Notes: a model not told the origin generated them from the letters alone. A stretch of 64,000 nt of DNA from an uncultured Bacteroides sp. (GCA_937890825.1 CALADS010000078.1:67687-131686); one strand, 5' to 3'. Shown: positions 16,436 to 26,102, counted from the first letter of the stretch. Numbers and translations: made by a program.

Positions 16436-16606
16436 TTATTCTGCAGGGTGAATTGCTTCAGAAGGACATACATCTGCGCAAGTTCCGCATTCTGTACAAG
16501 CTTCAGGATCAATAGAATACTTGTCGCCTTCAGAGATAGCACCTACCGGACACTCATCAATACAAGTTCCGCATGCAATACAATCGTCACTAATTACGTA
16601 AGCCAT
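16436..16606 (-). CDS. 2[4Fe-4S] ferredoxin
   Basis: A 56-residue electron carrier. Two CxxCxxCxxxCP clusters are visible: CIACGTCIDECP at residues 9-20 and CTECGTCADVCP at residues 37-48. Eight Cys and the length match clostridial-type ferredoxins that serve anaerobic pyruvate and 2-oxoacid oxidoreductases. The ATG is at 16606, the stop at 16436-16438. A TATTTTTG element (minus strand, 16654-16647) lies about 40 bp upstream. It is transcribed alone. Confidence 0.96.
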   Translation of the reverse strand: MAYVISDDCIACGTCIDECPVGAISEGDKYSIDPEACTECGTCADVCPSEAIHPAE

Positions 16607-16786
16607 TTTCTTTAAATTTTAAATTATTAGTACTAATTTGATTCGACAAAAATAGTGCTTTTCTTTATTACTTGTACCTCTTGGCGGATATATTTGCTTT
16701 AATTTGTATGATTTCTAAATAGTAAATTATCGTTGTACTTGACTCTTGATGACTACTTGCAGCTAGCATTCAGCAGGTTAATGTTT

Positions 16787-18583
16787 TTAATAGAGTTCCA
16801 GTCCAAAAGTATCTTTCAGTAAAAGCAAGTCTTTGTTTTTTTGTGCCATTAGCTGAAATTTCTCTACGCGGCTGTAGGCTCGTACTTTTTCATTCGGTGC
16901 ACTTACTCGTATGTGTAGCGTAGCTTTTTGATTGCGCAGACGCGTGCGCAGATAAGCCTGTATGTCTGGAGCTATGGCTGTAAATTCTTTGGCGATGATT
17001 TCATTGTCTACCACAGCCTCGAACTCTGTATTGCCAAGCATGGACAACTGCATGCTGTGCATACGTTTGGCCATAGCGATTTGTTCTTTGGGCATGCGTC
17101 CCGCATATTCTTGCCAGTAATAATTCACATCGCGTTCATTGAATATATAATTATCATCCGATGCAGTAGCTGTCGATACGGTGTGAACCGTTGAAGTGGC
17201 TGCCTGTCTCTTTTCTTCTGTTTGGTTATGGCGGATAGAGACTCCAAGCTTATTCATAGATAAGGATGGAATCTTTTTCTCTCCACTTCCTTGTGCCAAT
17301 AATACAGCTGCAGGCGTGGCATGTACCATATTGGCTTGTGTAGAAGTCGATGCTTGGGTAGCCGTTGCCTGCGGAGCAGGAGAAGGCTGTGCAGGCTTGG
17401 TCTGCGGCTGAGTGCTAGTTGGTTGAGGCTGTGAAAATACGGGTTTAATCATCTGTTTAGGGCTATGCCCACCCGCGGTGTCGCTCTCTTCAGCAGTGAG
17501 TTGGGCTGCTTGAATCAAGGTAATTTCTACCAGCAGCCTTTTATTCTTACTGGCCCGATAGTTTAAATCGCAGTCGTTGCAAAGCTTCATAGCTTTGTAT
17601 AAGAACGGAAGTGGGCATTGCTGTGCTTGCATCTGATATCGCTCCCGAATGCTGGCACCTACCTGCAGAAGCGGTAGGGTAACAGCATCTTTGCTAACCA
17701 GCAAATCGCGGAAGTGCGAGGCCAGTCCGGTAATCAGGTGGTTGGCATCAAAGCCTTTATTCAGTATCTGGTTAAGCAGCAGCAACACGTTGCTCACTTG
17801 ATTAGTGAGCAGATAATCGGTCAGTTGAAAATAATATTCATAATCTAATACGTTCAGATTTTCTATGACACTCTGATACGTGATGTTTCCTCCAGAGAAA
17901 CTTACTATCTGGTCGAATATTGAAAGGGCATCGCGCATACCGCCGTCGGCTTTCAGTGCTATGACATTCAGGGCTTCGGGTTCAGCCTGAATACCTTCTT
18001 TGGAGGCCACGTATGCCAAATGGGCCACGGTGTCTTCTACATTCATGCGATTGAAGTCGTATATCTGACAACGCGACAAGATAGTGGGAAGAATCTTATG
18101 CTTCTCGGTAGTAGCCAGGATAAAGATGGCATGATGAGGTGGCTCTTCCAGGGTCTTCAGAAAGGCATTGAAGGCCGATGATGAGAGCATGTGGACCTCA
18201 TCTATGATGTAGACTTTATATTGGCCTATTTGTGGCGGAATGCGTACCTGCTCTACTAATTGCCGGATATCGTCTACCGAGTTGTTGGAGGCCGCATCCA
18301 GTTCATGGATGTTATAGGAACGTTGCTCGTTGAAAGCTTTGCACGATTCGCATTCATTGCACGCTTCACCATCGGACGTAGGATGCAGGCAGTTGATGGT
18401 TTTGGCAAAAATACGGGCACAAGTTGTCTTGCCTACGCCGCGCGGTCCACAGAATAAGTAGGCATGTGCTAGTTTTCCGTTGGCAATGGCATTTTTCAAG
18501 GTAGTGGTCAGGGCATGCTGACCCACTACAGAGTCAAAGGTCGACGGGCGGTATTTGCGGGCCGAAACGATATAATTTTCCAT
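16787..18583 (-). CDS. dnaX: DNA polymerase III subunit gamma/tau
   Basis: ATPase that builds the clamp-loader and couples polymerases at the replication fork. Walker A is GPRGVGKTT at residues 46-54, the zinc module is CNECESC, and the DEVHMLSSSAFNAFLKTLEE box is Walker B plus sensor region. A Pro/Gln/Thr/Ala-rich linker (about residues 375-425) joins the AAA+ core to a C-terminal tau-like domain. Total 598 residues. I saw no strong A6G slippery site, so a separate gamma form by frameshift is not evident. The ferredoxin gene lies downstream. Confidence 0.96.
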   Translation of the reverse strand: MENYIVSARKYRPSTFDSVVGQHALTTTLKNAIANGKLAHAYLFCGPRGVGKTTCARIFAKTINCLHPTSDGEACNECESCKAFNEQRSYNIHELDAASNNSVDDIRQLVEQVRIPPQIGQYKVYIIDEVHMLSSSAFNAFLKTLEEPPHHAIFILATTEKHKILPTILSRCQIYDFNRMNVEDTVAHLAYVASKEGIQAEPEALNVIALKADGGMRDALSIFDQIVSFSGGNITYQSVIENLNVLDYEYYFQLTDYLLTNQVSNVLLLLNQILNKGFDANHLITGLASHFRDLLVSKDAVTLPLLQVGASIRERYQMQAQQCPLPFLYKAMKLCNDCDLNYRASKNKRLLVEITLIQAAQLTAEESDTAGGHSPKQMIKPVFSQPQPTSTQPQTKPAQPSPAPQATATQASTSTQANMVHATPAAVLLAQGSGEKKIPSLSMNKLGVSIRHNQTEEKRQAATSTVHTVSTATASDDNYIFNERDVNYYWQEYAGRMPKEQIAMAKRMHSMQLSMLGNTEFEAVVDNEIIAKEFTAIAPDIQAYLRTRLRNQKATLHIRVSAPNEKVRAYSRVEKFQLMAQKNKDLLLLKDTFGLELY

Positions 18584-18701
18584 AACTTGTGTATTCTTGT
18601 CTGATGTTCCTATTGTGCAAAGATAGTGTAAAATTGTAGGGCAGGCAATATATATTCTGCTTATTTGTGAGTTTTCTTCACGGCTTTTCGCTTATTCCTC
18701 G

Positions 18702-18709
18702 TATATTTG
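18702..18709 (+). promoter_or_regulatory. -7 element for the DivIC-like gene
   Basis: TATATTTG matches TAnnTTTG, 30 bp before the ATG at 18739. Confidence 0.6.
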
Positions 18710-18738
18710 TGGTCGTTAATATATTAGGTTATTTCACA

Positions 18739-19059
18739 ATGGATAAACTTGCTTCTTTATGGGCGGCAGCACGCAAAAGCCGTTTCTTCAATAAGTATCT
18801 GATAACGTTGGCAGGATTCGTGATTCTGGTGGGTTTTCTTGATGAAAACAGCATGGTGCAGCGTTTGCAATATATGCGTGAAGAGCGTCTGCTTCAGAGT
18901 GAGATAGAACGTTATCGGAAGGAGTATGAAGAAAGTACAGCCCGATTGAACGAACTCGCCGCAGATTCGGATGCCATTGAGCGGGTGGCACGCGAAAAGT
19001 ATTTGATGAAGAAGCCGAACGAAGATATTTTTGTATTTGAAGGAGATTTTGAAGAATGA
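18739..19059 (+). CDS. FtsB/DivIC-family septum protein
   Basis: A 106-residue bitopic membrane protein of the division machinery, which in other bacteria pairs with FtsL and FtsQ at the septum. A short cytoplasmic head is followed by one membrane helix (YLITLAGFVILVGFL), then a coiled coil (REERLLQSEIERYRKEYEES) and the family end motif AREKYLMKKPNEDIFVFE. The start is the ATG at 18739; the open frame continues upstream of the promoter element. It overlaps the next gene by four bases (ATGA). Confidence 0.9.
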   Translation: MDKLASLWAAARKSRFFNKYLITLAGFVILVGFLDENSMVQRLQYMREERLLQSEIERYRKEYEESTARLNELAADSDAIERVAREKYLMKKPNEDIFVFEGDFEE

Positions 19060-19391
19060 AACACTTTTTACCTGCATGTTTTGTAGTAGGTGCCATTATG
19101 GTACTTTTTGGAGCGTTGGTTTATGTCACCGGATGGGAGTTGGCTCCCTATATCTATACTGTGGGAGCCACGCTAGTGGCATTGGCGCAGATTAATTCAC
19201 CGTCTTCCAGTCGTCGTGTGGCTGTGAAACGTTTGCGCAGACAGCAGATGTTTGGCGCACTGGTTCTGGTTCTGACCGGTGCCTTCATGTTGTTTACACA
19301 TGGCAATGAATGGATTGTTTCACTGACGGTAGCTGCCATTTTGGAATTGTATACGGCTATTCGTATACCACAGGAAGAAGCCAAAGAGTAA
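19056..19391 (+). CDS. Small multispan membrane protein, function unknown
   Basis: A 111-residue protein with four hydrophobic segments (starting FLPACFVVGAIMVLFGALVY and GALVLVLTGAFMLF) separated by a basic loop rich in Arg (SSSRRVAVKRLRRQQ). No family motif is recognised. Its start overlaps the end of the DivIC-like gene, so translational coupling and a role near the division machinery or envelope are possible, but this is only context. Confidence 0.8.
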   Translation: MKHFLPACFVVGAIMVLFGALVYVTGWELAPYIYTVGATLVALAQINSPSSSRRVAVKRLRRQQMFGALVLVLTGAFMLFTHGNEWIVSLTVAAILELYTAIRIPQEEAKE

Positions 19392-19440
19392 TATGATTAG
19401 CTTCTTCCTATTTATTTGTCACAGTTGAATGTTGGTTTGG

Positions 19441-21840
19441 CTAGAATCGGCACCGTAGTTCAATGCCTGCTTGTATAGGGCGGCCTTTTTGCAGGAAACT
19501 GTTTCCCATGCTTTCAAAATAGAAGGCTGCATAATCTTTATCCAATACATTGCGTACCCATAAGGCTATTTCACCCGATCCTTTTTCTAGCGTAAGTCGT
19601 CCGTTCAGTGTGCCATAGAATTTCTGGCTAGCTGTGTTCTGTTCGGTCCAATAGATGCGTCCGGCACCGCTGTAGTTCACGTTGAGGCGGATATTTTCCA
19701 GCCAGTATCCTGGACGGATGTCAAAGTTATATTCTCCTCCCACGTGGAAAGTGTGCTTAGGTACGAAGGGTACATAATGCCCTTTGTAGCTTATAGACTG
19801 CATTTTCCCGTTAATACGTTCATTGGTGTCGTATTCTTGGAAAGTGGCATATGTATAGCCATAGCTGGCATTTAGGGTAAAGTGTTCAGTGGCTCTGGCA
19901 ATGATAGCCGCTTCTGCACCAAAGCTGCGGCTTTTGCCGGCATTTACGGTGATTCGTCCCAGACCGCTTTCTGCAAATTTGGCAATTTGCTGGTCTCGTG
20001 TGTCCATGTAGAATATAGAGGCATCGGCCAATATTCTTCCGTTGCAGAGGGTAAGGTGAGTACCCAGTTCGTAGTTCCATGTATATTCCGGACGGTAGAG
20101 GGTAGCCTCGCTGATGGCAGGCAGTTCACCTTTCATGGCGTTTATCATGGCTTGCATCTTACTGAATTTAGGGTCTTGGGCTATGGCATCCATCATATTG
20201 TTGCGTAGCAGCCCGTTGATAAGGTCAGAGAACATTTGTATATTATATCCTCCCGAACGGTATCCGCGTGTGGCTGTGGCATAGATGTTGTTCCCTTTTC
20301 TCCATTCGTATTGCAAGGCAAATTTTGGCAGCAGTTGCAGGTAATCAGTCGATTCTTTGCCGCTATATAAGGCATTTGCTTCTAATCCTTGGAGTACGAT
20401 GGGACGTGGCATGTTGGGTATCTTCAAGGAGAAGTTGAAGCGGGTCTCATCGGCAGCTGAATGATAGTTCATGCGTATTTTCTCATAGTCCAGCCGCAGA
20501 CCGATGGTAGCCGACAATCCTTCAATCAGCAAGTCGTTGAAGGTGGATTGGTGAAAGAGGGCACCGCTCAGAGTAGGGGTGTCGAACGAGCCGCCCACTC
20601 CCAACTGGTCATTGTCGATGCCTAATTTCATCTGTGGGGCTTTCGGATTTTGGGCTGCCAGTTTATCAAAGATTGCATTCACATTTTGTTCTATCATCTG
20701 ACTAATGCCATCGCGGTGAAAGAGTACGGGTCCTGTGGTATGCATCCATTGGTAGAGTCCGAATGCCCCGGTGGCCCATTGCCAGCGGCGGTTGGGTCTA
20801 GATTTCAGGATGACTTCTTCCGAGAGGGTGTTCATTTTTTGTCGCTGCTCTATATTGAAGATATGTGCAGGTGAGAAGTCTTGGTCTAAGAACATACGGT
20901 CTCTCAGATACTGATATCCGGTGACAGCACTTAAGGTAAAGTGTTTGGTCTGATGTTCAAGATTTAGCCCTACGTTTAGCAGATTGCGGTAATACTGGCT
21001 GGCTTCATCGTTGCAGATGGTTCCGATGGCAGGTTTCAGCTCTTCGGGCTGCTGTGCTGTATCGGTTTTTCCCATATAGTAATACGGGTAGCCTCCCTGG
21101 TCGCTGTACTCATAGCTGATATTGAGGTCGGCTTTCCAATTGTCAGCTGGTAGCCAGATACCGCGCAGGCGTCCGCCGCCCGACTGGCCTTTATCTATTT
21201 TCTTATTGTTATGACTGGTATAGGGAAAGAAACCTCCTTCGTAGCGATAGAACCCTCCGGCCGAGAAAGCAAATCGTTCCGACCAGCGGTGGTAATGGGT
21301 TACTGAGGCATCGTAGGCATGATGCGTGCCTGCACCGAGGCGCAGGTCTGTGCCTTGATAAGAGAAGGGCGACTTGGTGTGTACTTTGATGAGTCCTCCC
21401 ATGGCATTACGTCCGTACAGTGTGCCTTGCGGGCCGCGTAGCACGTCGATGCGTTCCACGTCGGCATAGCTAAAATCGAAAGCCGATTTGTCGATGTAAG
21501 GAATGTTGTCTACATACAATCCGATGGAAGGAGTATTGATTCGTGAACCGATGCCACGAATGTAGACAGCAGTAGTAAGGCGTGAACCATAATCAGGGAT
21601 GAACATGTTAGGTACCATAGCCGTGAGACTTTTGATATTGTTCACTTGTGAGGCTTGCAGCTCTTTTTGTGAAATCAAAGTAACTGCCGCAGCTTGTTCC
21701 CTTAGTTTTCTGTTCTCTTTTGGGGCTGCAATCACGGTTATTTCTTCTATATCTACTATTTTCAGCGTATCGCTCTCTTCAGCGAATACGTTTCCAACCA
21801 GCAGCAGTCCGCAGACTGCCATAATCCATCCTTTTTTCAT
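19441..21840 (-). CDS. TonB-dependent outer-membrane receptor (no SusD partner)
   Basis: A 799-residue receptor that takes up a bound ligand using TonB energy. From the ATG at 21840 it has a signal peptide (GWIMAVCGLLLVGNVFAEES), a TonB-box-like stretch IEEITVIAA, the plug (VYIRGIGSRINTPSIGLYVD, then RIDVLRGPQGTLYGRNAMGG) and a 22-strand barrel ending in Phe (GIELRCRF). It has no N-terminal carboxypeptidase-like domain and no SusD gene nearby, so it resembles metal-chelate or small-molecule receptors rather than glycan ones. The ligand is unknown. A LuxR-type regulator sits just upstream on the same strand. Confidence 0.93.
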   Translation of the reverse strand: MKKGWIMAVCGLLLVGNVFAEESDTLKIVDIEEITVIAAPKENRKLREQAAAVTLISQKELQASQVNNIKSLTAMVPNMFIPDYGSRLTTAVYIRGIGSRINTPSIGLYVDNIPYIDKSAFDFSYADVERIDVLRGPQGTLYGRNAMGGLIKVHTKSPFSYQGTDLRLGAGTHHAYDASVTHYHRWSERFAFSAGGFYRYEGGFFPYTSHNNKKIDKGQSGGGRLRGIWLPADNWKADLNISYEYSDQGGYPYYYMGKTDTAQQPEELKPAIGTICNDEASQYYRNLLNVGLNLEHQTKHFTLSAVTGYQYLRDRMFLDQDFSPAHIFNIEQRQKMNTLSEEVILKSRPNRRWQWATGAFGLYQWMHTTGPVLFHRDGISQMIEQNVNAIFDKLAAQNPKAPQMKLGIDNDQLGVGGSFDTPTLSGALFHQSTFNDLLIEGLSATIGLRLDYEKIRMNYHSAADETRFNFSLKIPNMPRPIVLQGLEANALYSGKESTDYLQLLPKFALQYEWRKGNNIYATATRGYRSGGYNIQMFSDLINGLLRNNMMDAIAQDPKFSKMQAMINAMKGELPAISEATLYRPEYTWNYELGTHLTLCNGRILADASIFYMDTRDQQIAKFAESGLGRITVNAGKSRSFGAEAAIIARATEHFTLNASYGYTYATFQEYDTNERINGKMQSISYKGHYVPFVPKHTFHVGGEYNFDIRPGYWLENIRLNVNYSGAGRIYWTEQNTASQKFYGTLNGRLTLEKGSGEIALWVRNVLDKDYAAFYFESMGNSFLQKGRPIQAGIELRCRF

Positions 21841-22010
21841 GTTTATCTTTTTTAGCATATCTGTTGGGAGAGTGTGATTCAACACTTTTCCCGATTATTA
21901 ACTTTCTATTGATAAGTTTTTTGTACCTTTTTCGTCTGTTGTTTCGGTCGGCAAAGTAAGCGGAAAGTGATGGATTTTACAATCCTCATTTATAAGGATA
22001 ATCTTTAAGT

Positions 22011-22595
22011 TTAGATACGGTCGGCTTCTACATATCCGTGTAGCACGGCATAAATGGTCAGCCCTGATACAGATTTGATGCCTAGCTTTTCAGTGATATT
22101 CTTCCGGTGAGTGATGACAGTGGTCAGACTGATGTTTAGCTTATCAGCTATTTCCTTGTTGATGAGCCCTTTGGTGAGCAGTGTCAGCACTTCAATTTCG
22201 CGTGATGATAAGTCATGTGCTTCTATCTCATAAGGGGTTTGTAGCGTGTGTGGGTGCCCATTTCGGTGTAGCTGTAAGATGCTTTTAACCAGATGCTGCT
22301 CGTCTTGGCTGAAATCTAGCAGCGATACGTTGGACAATTGAGGTTGCCAACCATTGCATAAGACAATGGCTTTAGGCTTTCGTTCCAGAAAGAAGGCCGT
22401 ATGCTCGAAGTATACCTGAGCCGAAACAAAATAGTGGGCATACATGTCGGGAGTATCGTCCATAAATGCGTGAAATGAAGGAAAGCTGCGTATCACTGCT
22501 GTGGGAATAATTTCCTCCAGCAAGCTACACAGTCCGATGCAGATAAGTGTATTGGGCTCAATCAGGGCTATTTCAGGTGTTGTGGAATGATTCAT
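22011..22595 (-). CDS. LuxR-type transcriptional regulator with degenerate receiver
   Basis: A 194-residue regulator with a C-terminal LuxR/NarL helix-turn-helix (LSSREIEVLTLLTKGLINKE then LNISLTTVITHRKNITEKLG). The N-terminal half resembles a response-regulator receiver (PEIALIEPNTLICIGLCSLL), but the usual acidic pair at strand 1, the phospho-acceptor Asp and the conserved Lys are not found where expected. It may therefore act without phosphorylation. ATG at 22595; a TTG three codons upstream is less likely. It lies 170 bp upstream of the TonB receptor and probably controls it. Confidence 0.85.
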   Translation of the reverse strand: MNHSTTPEIALIEPNTLICIGLCSLLEEIIPTAVIRSFPSFHAFMDDTPDMYAHYFVSAQVYFEHTAFFLERKPKAIVLCNGWQPQLSNVSLLDFSQDEQHLVKSILQLHRNGHPHTLQTPYEIEAHDLSSREIEVLTLLTKGLINKEIADKLNISLTTVITHRKNITEKLGIKSVSGLTIYAVLHGYVEADRI

Positions 22596-22649
22596 TTCTT
22601 TCAATTTGGTAGCTCATTAAAGTTTGCCAGTCATGCGGTGTATGCCTGT

Positions 22650-24230
22650 TTATTGCAGATAAGCCTTGGCTGCTTCGGCACACCGTTCTCCGTCTACACC
22701 AGCCGATACGATTCCGCCTGCATATCCGGCTCCTTCACCGCAGGGAAACAGTCCCTTGAGGCGGATATGTTGCAGGCTCTCTCGGTCGCGCAGTATCCGC
22801 ACAGGGGCAGAAGTTCGCGTTTCAGCAGCTATCATTACTGCCTCATTGGTAAGGAATCCGTGACTGTTTTTTCCGAATTGCTGGAATCCCTTGGCTAATC
22901 GGTTGGTGATGAATGCAGGCATCCAACTGTGGAGGGGAGAAGAAACCAGCCCAGGTGCATATGAAGTTTCCGGTAATAGAGAACTAGCCTTTCTGTTACA
23001 AAAATCTATCATTCGCTGCGCAGGTGCTGTCTGCATGCAGTTGCCAGCCAGCCAGCACTGGCGTTCCAGGAATTCTTGAAAATACATCATGCCTAAAGGA
23101 TCGCTGTTGGACCCGGCATGTTTGCTTTCTTTATATAGTTGCGGCAAATCTTCGGGATGCAATTCCACTACCATGCCACTATTACTCCAGCGCGAGCCTC
23201 GGTTACTGGGGCTCATGCCATTGACCACCAGTTGTTCAGGGCCACTTGCAGCCGGAACGATAAATCCCCCCGGACACATGCAGAAACTATATACACCCCG
23301 TCCGTCTATCTGCGTTACAAAACTATATTCTGCGGCAGGTAAATAGCGGCCGCGTCCCTGGCGATTATGATATTGTATCTGGTCTATCAGATGAGCTGGA
23401 TGTTCCAGACGTACTCCTACAGCAATGCCCTTGGCTTCTATCTCTACTTGTTGTGCAGCTAACCAGCGATATACATCTCTGGCAGAATGGCCGGTAGCCA
23501 GAATAACTGGCCCAAGGAAGGTCTGTCCGTTATGAGTTTCAATGCCTTTAACCTCATCATTTTCGATAATCAGCGCATCCATTCGGGTCTGAAAATGCAC
23601 TTCTCCACCGCATTTTAGTATAGTATTGCGCATATTCTCTATCACGCGTGGTAGTTTATCAGTACCGATATGCGGATGCGCATCTACTAGGATGGCTGGT
23701 GAAGCACCATGCTGACAGAATACGTTCAGAATCTTTTCTATATTGCCCCGTTTCTTGCTTCGGGTATAAAGCTTACCGTCAGAATAGGCTCCTGCACCAC
23801 CTTCTCCAAAGCTATAGTTCGATTCTGCATCCACTGTCTGTAGGCGTCCAATCAGTGCCAGGTCTTTTTTGCGTTCGCGCACATCTTTACCACGCTCCAC
23901 TACGATGGGACGTAGCCCCAGCTCGATAAGGCGTAAGGCTGCAAAGAGTCCACCGGGTCCGGCTCCTACTACGATGACCTGTGGCTTGTCTGCTACGTTG
24001 GGATACACCGTTGGCTGAAAAGCCATGTCAGAAGGTTCTTCATTCAAGTACACTCGTACACTGAGGTTTACATAGACTGTTCGTTGTCGGGCGTCGATGC
24101 TTCGCTTCAGAATGCGTGTAGCTGTTACTTCGTGCGGACGGATTCCTTTCTCGCGTGCCAGATAATCGATGAGTTGCTTTTCCTGGGCCGCCACTTCGGG
24201 CAATACCCTGAGTCGGTATTCTTGTATCAT
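22650..24230 (-). CDS. FAD-dependent oxidoreductase, COG2509-like
   Basis: A 526-residue flavoprotein. The dinucleotide-binding fold is clear: VIVVGAGPGGLFAALRLIEL at about residues 85-105, with the ribose-binding VVERG after it. Further FAD contacts are GEGGAGAYSDGKLYTR and, near the end, FPCGEGAGYAGGIVSAGVDG. An N-terminal domain of about 80 residues precedes the fold, as in the COG2509 dehydrogenases. No signal peptide. Substrate unknown. A TATTTTTG element on the minus strand (24283-24276) lies 45 bp upstream. Confidence 0.88.
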   Translation of the reverse strand: MIQEYRLRVLPEVAAQEKQLIDYLAREKGIRPHEVTATRILKRSIDARQRTVYVNLSVRVYLNEEPSDMAFQPTVYPNVADKPQVIVVGAGPGGLFAALRLIELGLRPIVVERGKDVRERKKDLALIGRLQTVDAESNYSFGEGGAGAYSDGKLYTRSKKRGNIEKILNVFCQHGASPAILVDAHPHIGTDKLPRVIENMRNTILKCGGEVHFQTRMDALIIENDEVKGIETHNGQTFLGPVILATGHSARDVYRWLAAQQVEIEAKGIAVGVRLEHPAHLIDQIQYHNRQGRGRYLPAAEYSFVTQIDGRGVYSFCMCPGGFIVPAASGPEQLVVNGMSPSNRGSRWSNSGMVVELHPEDLPQLYKESKHAGSNSDPLGMMYFQEFLERQCWLAGNCMQTAPAQRMIDFCNRKASSLLPETSYAPGLVSSPLHSWMPAFITNRLAKGFQQFGKNSHGFLTNEAVMIAAETRTSAPVRILRDRESLQHIRLKGLFPCGEGAGYAGGIVSAGVDGERCAEAAKAYLQ

Positions 24231-24431
24231 ATCCTATTCTTCTTTCGCAGTTATTAATAGGCTGCGTTTCAGCTGCAAAAATAATGATTTTATTCAGAAA
24301 TAACCTTCTATTGCGGATGGGTGATACAAATATATTTGCTAAAATTGCGACCGATTGTAAAGGGTTAGGAATGATAAATCAAAATAGATGCCTTACTCTC
24401 AGTAGTTCGCAATAAAAAACTATCTGAATAA

Positions 24432-24888
24432 ATAAAAAAACTAATTATTTTATTATTTTTACTTCAAACAGGATTTTGTCTGTACGCTCAAATGTCACGT
24501 TGGATTTTGCATCCGGTTTGTGAACGTATTTTTCTCTCAGAATATGCTCCAGTGGTGATTTGTGATTCTCTGAACACTACCTCGCTGTGGAATTTGCAGG
24601 GAAAGCAGATGGCTGTTACCACTGATGCAGTACATCCTTTTGTCGATGGATATGCTGTAACTTCAACCAAAGGAAGCGAGCAACTCACCGGGTTCTATGA
24701 TGAAAATGGGCATCATGTAGGCTTGAACGGTTATTCCTAAGGTGAAGGAGTCTATATCTATCGAAATGAGGGGGAGTAATAAATTAGAGCCTGAGCAACC
24801 GATGTCGTTAAAACAATCCGATTCTGCTGCAGGCTCTACGATTCTGTCTGATATTGTTCAACAAGTGCGGCCAGTGGATGCACTATAG
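24432..24888 (+). pseudogene. Remnant of an exported WG-repeat protein
   Basis: A reading frame from 24432 encodes a textbook signal peptide (KKLIILLFLLQTGFCLYAQ) but begins with ATA where ATG is expected. It runs on through a WG-repeat-like region (SLWNLQGKQM, HPFVDGYAVTSTKG, LTGFYDENGHHVG) to a stop at 24738. After it the same frame gives 12 more sense codons to a second stop, while the +1 frame is open from about 24733 to 24888. Intact WG-repeat proteins are several hundred residues long. I read this as a decayed 5' fragment. It could instead start at the Met at 24492, but that would place the start after the signal peptide. Confidence 0.7.
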
Positions 24889-24915
24889 TAATGAGTTGCC
24901 GGAGGCATTATTGGT

Positions 24916-26070
24916 CTACAGCGCCTTTTCTTCGTATCCTGCCAAGTTGTAGCATACGGGAACGGTGCTGTTACCCACCCGGTAGATACCGAACTTGAAG
25001 TAATATCCTTCTTCATCGTTACGGCCTATCAAAATTTCTTCTTGGTCTACTATGTGTTTTTTGATTTCTTTTTTGCCTTCTGTATACGCCATTTCTACAT
25101 CCAGCATACCTGGGCGAAGAATCGTTTCAGCCTCTTTTCCGTAGGTGGTCCATTGAACTTCTACCTGGAAGGTAATCCAACAGTCTTTGGGAAACTCGTC
25201 AAACGGCATCTTATAGGCTATGGTAGACGCTTTGAATTTCGAGGTATGCGGCTTCATTACCTCTGCATTCTCTACATTGGCATTGCATCGGTCTGTTTTA
25301 TCAGTCAGCCATTTGCGGTCAGAGTTTGCCTTGATGTAGAAATATCCTTGAGAGAATCCAAAAGCCAGTGGAGGGTACCCTCCTTGCTCTATGAGCCATC
25401 CGTTAGCTTTTCCAGCCTTGTACACTGTTTCCCCTTTAGAGTTGGTACGGGCTATTTTTTCATGACCGGTGTTTTTCTTGAAAATCATGCGTTTCTCCAG
25501 TTCCAGAAATTCTTCTACGCTGAGTCGCTTTACTTTACCTTCAGGATTGGAGACTAATGTGCGGCTAGGCATACCGTGCCATTGGGCAAAGATAGTAGAC
25601 ACGTTCTTGTCCAATGTGCTGGGCACATAGACCGAGAAGGTATAACGCATGTGCGATCCTTGCGGGCAGCTACCTTTACCATAATGATATACTGTTTTCA
25701 TTTTTTGTGCCTGAGGATAGGCTTGTGCTGGTTGGTTCTGAAAATCTTTAGAGGTAGCATAGCAATACGATAGTTCTGCTCGGCCTTTGGTCTCGCCTTT
25801 GGCATATCCTTCCAGCGTATTGTCATCCTGTCTCAGTTCAAAACGGTAAGAGGGTTTACCTTGAAACATATGAGTATAGTCCAGTTGGATGGCATGAGGC
25901 TTGTTGGTACCTACCGCTACCCATCTGCCATCAATAATTTGCTTGATTTTTGCAGAATCTGCCTGCACATTGACCCGTTCCTTCAGTGGCGTAAGTTGCT
26001 CATTCTGAGCGTTAATGCACTGGTTTGTAAAGAATAAGGCACCTAGAGGCAACAATATTTTTTTATTCAT
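24916..26070 (-). CDS. Heparin lyase I, polysaccharide lyase family 13
   Basis: Secreted lyase that cuts highly sulfated heparin/heparan sulfate by beta-elimination, leaving unsaturated uronic acid ends. The 384-residue protein has a signal peptide (ending INAQNEQ) and the jelly-roll features of PL13: PSYRFELRQDD, IFAQWHGMPSRTLV with the catalytic-region His, and FQVEVQWTTYGKE. A C-terminal Tyr-rich block (EEGYYFKFGIYRVGNSTVPV) completes the site. No lipobox, so periplasmic or released. It is the last gene of the locus, 32 nt after the ROK kinase. Confidence 0.93.
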   Translation of the reverse strand: MNKKILLPLGALFFTNQCINAQNEQLTPLKERVNVQADSAKIKQIIDGRWVAVGTNKPHAIQLDYTHMFQGKPSYRFELRQDDNTLEGYAKGETKGRAELSYCYATSKDFQNQPAQAYPQAQKMKTVYHYGKGSCPQGSHMRYTFSVYVPSTLDKNVSTIFAQWHGMPSRTLVSNPEGKVKRLSVEEFLELEKRMIFKKNTGHEKIARTNSKGETVYKAGKANGWLIEQGGYPPLAFGFSQGYFYIKANSDRKWLTDKTDRCNANVENAEVMKPHTSKFKASTIAYKMPFDEFPKDCWITFQVEVQWTTYGKEAETILRPGMLDVEMAYTEGKKEIKKHIVDQEEILIGRNDEEGYYFKFGIYRVGNSTVPVCYNLAGYEEKAL

Positions 26071-26102
26071 GATGATTGATTTTTTTTGTTAAAACAGATT
26101 GA

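Noticed and set aside
16689..16696. TATATTTG element on the plus strand pointing into the 3' end of dnaX
   Set aside because: No -33 element and no plus-strand gene follows; a single 8-bp match is expected by chance in AT-rich DNA.
16787..18583. Programmed frameshift in dnaX giving a gamma form
   Set aside because: Only short A runs were found near the linker, without a slippery heptamer and hairpin.
22650..24230. Several open frames on the plus strand across the flavoprotein gene
   Set aside because: Their sequences lack family motifs and lie opposite a gene with clear FAD-binding motifs.
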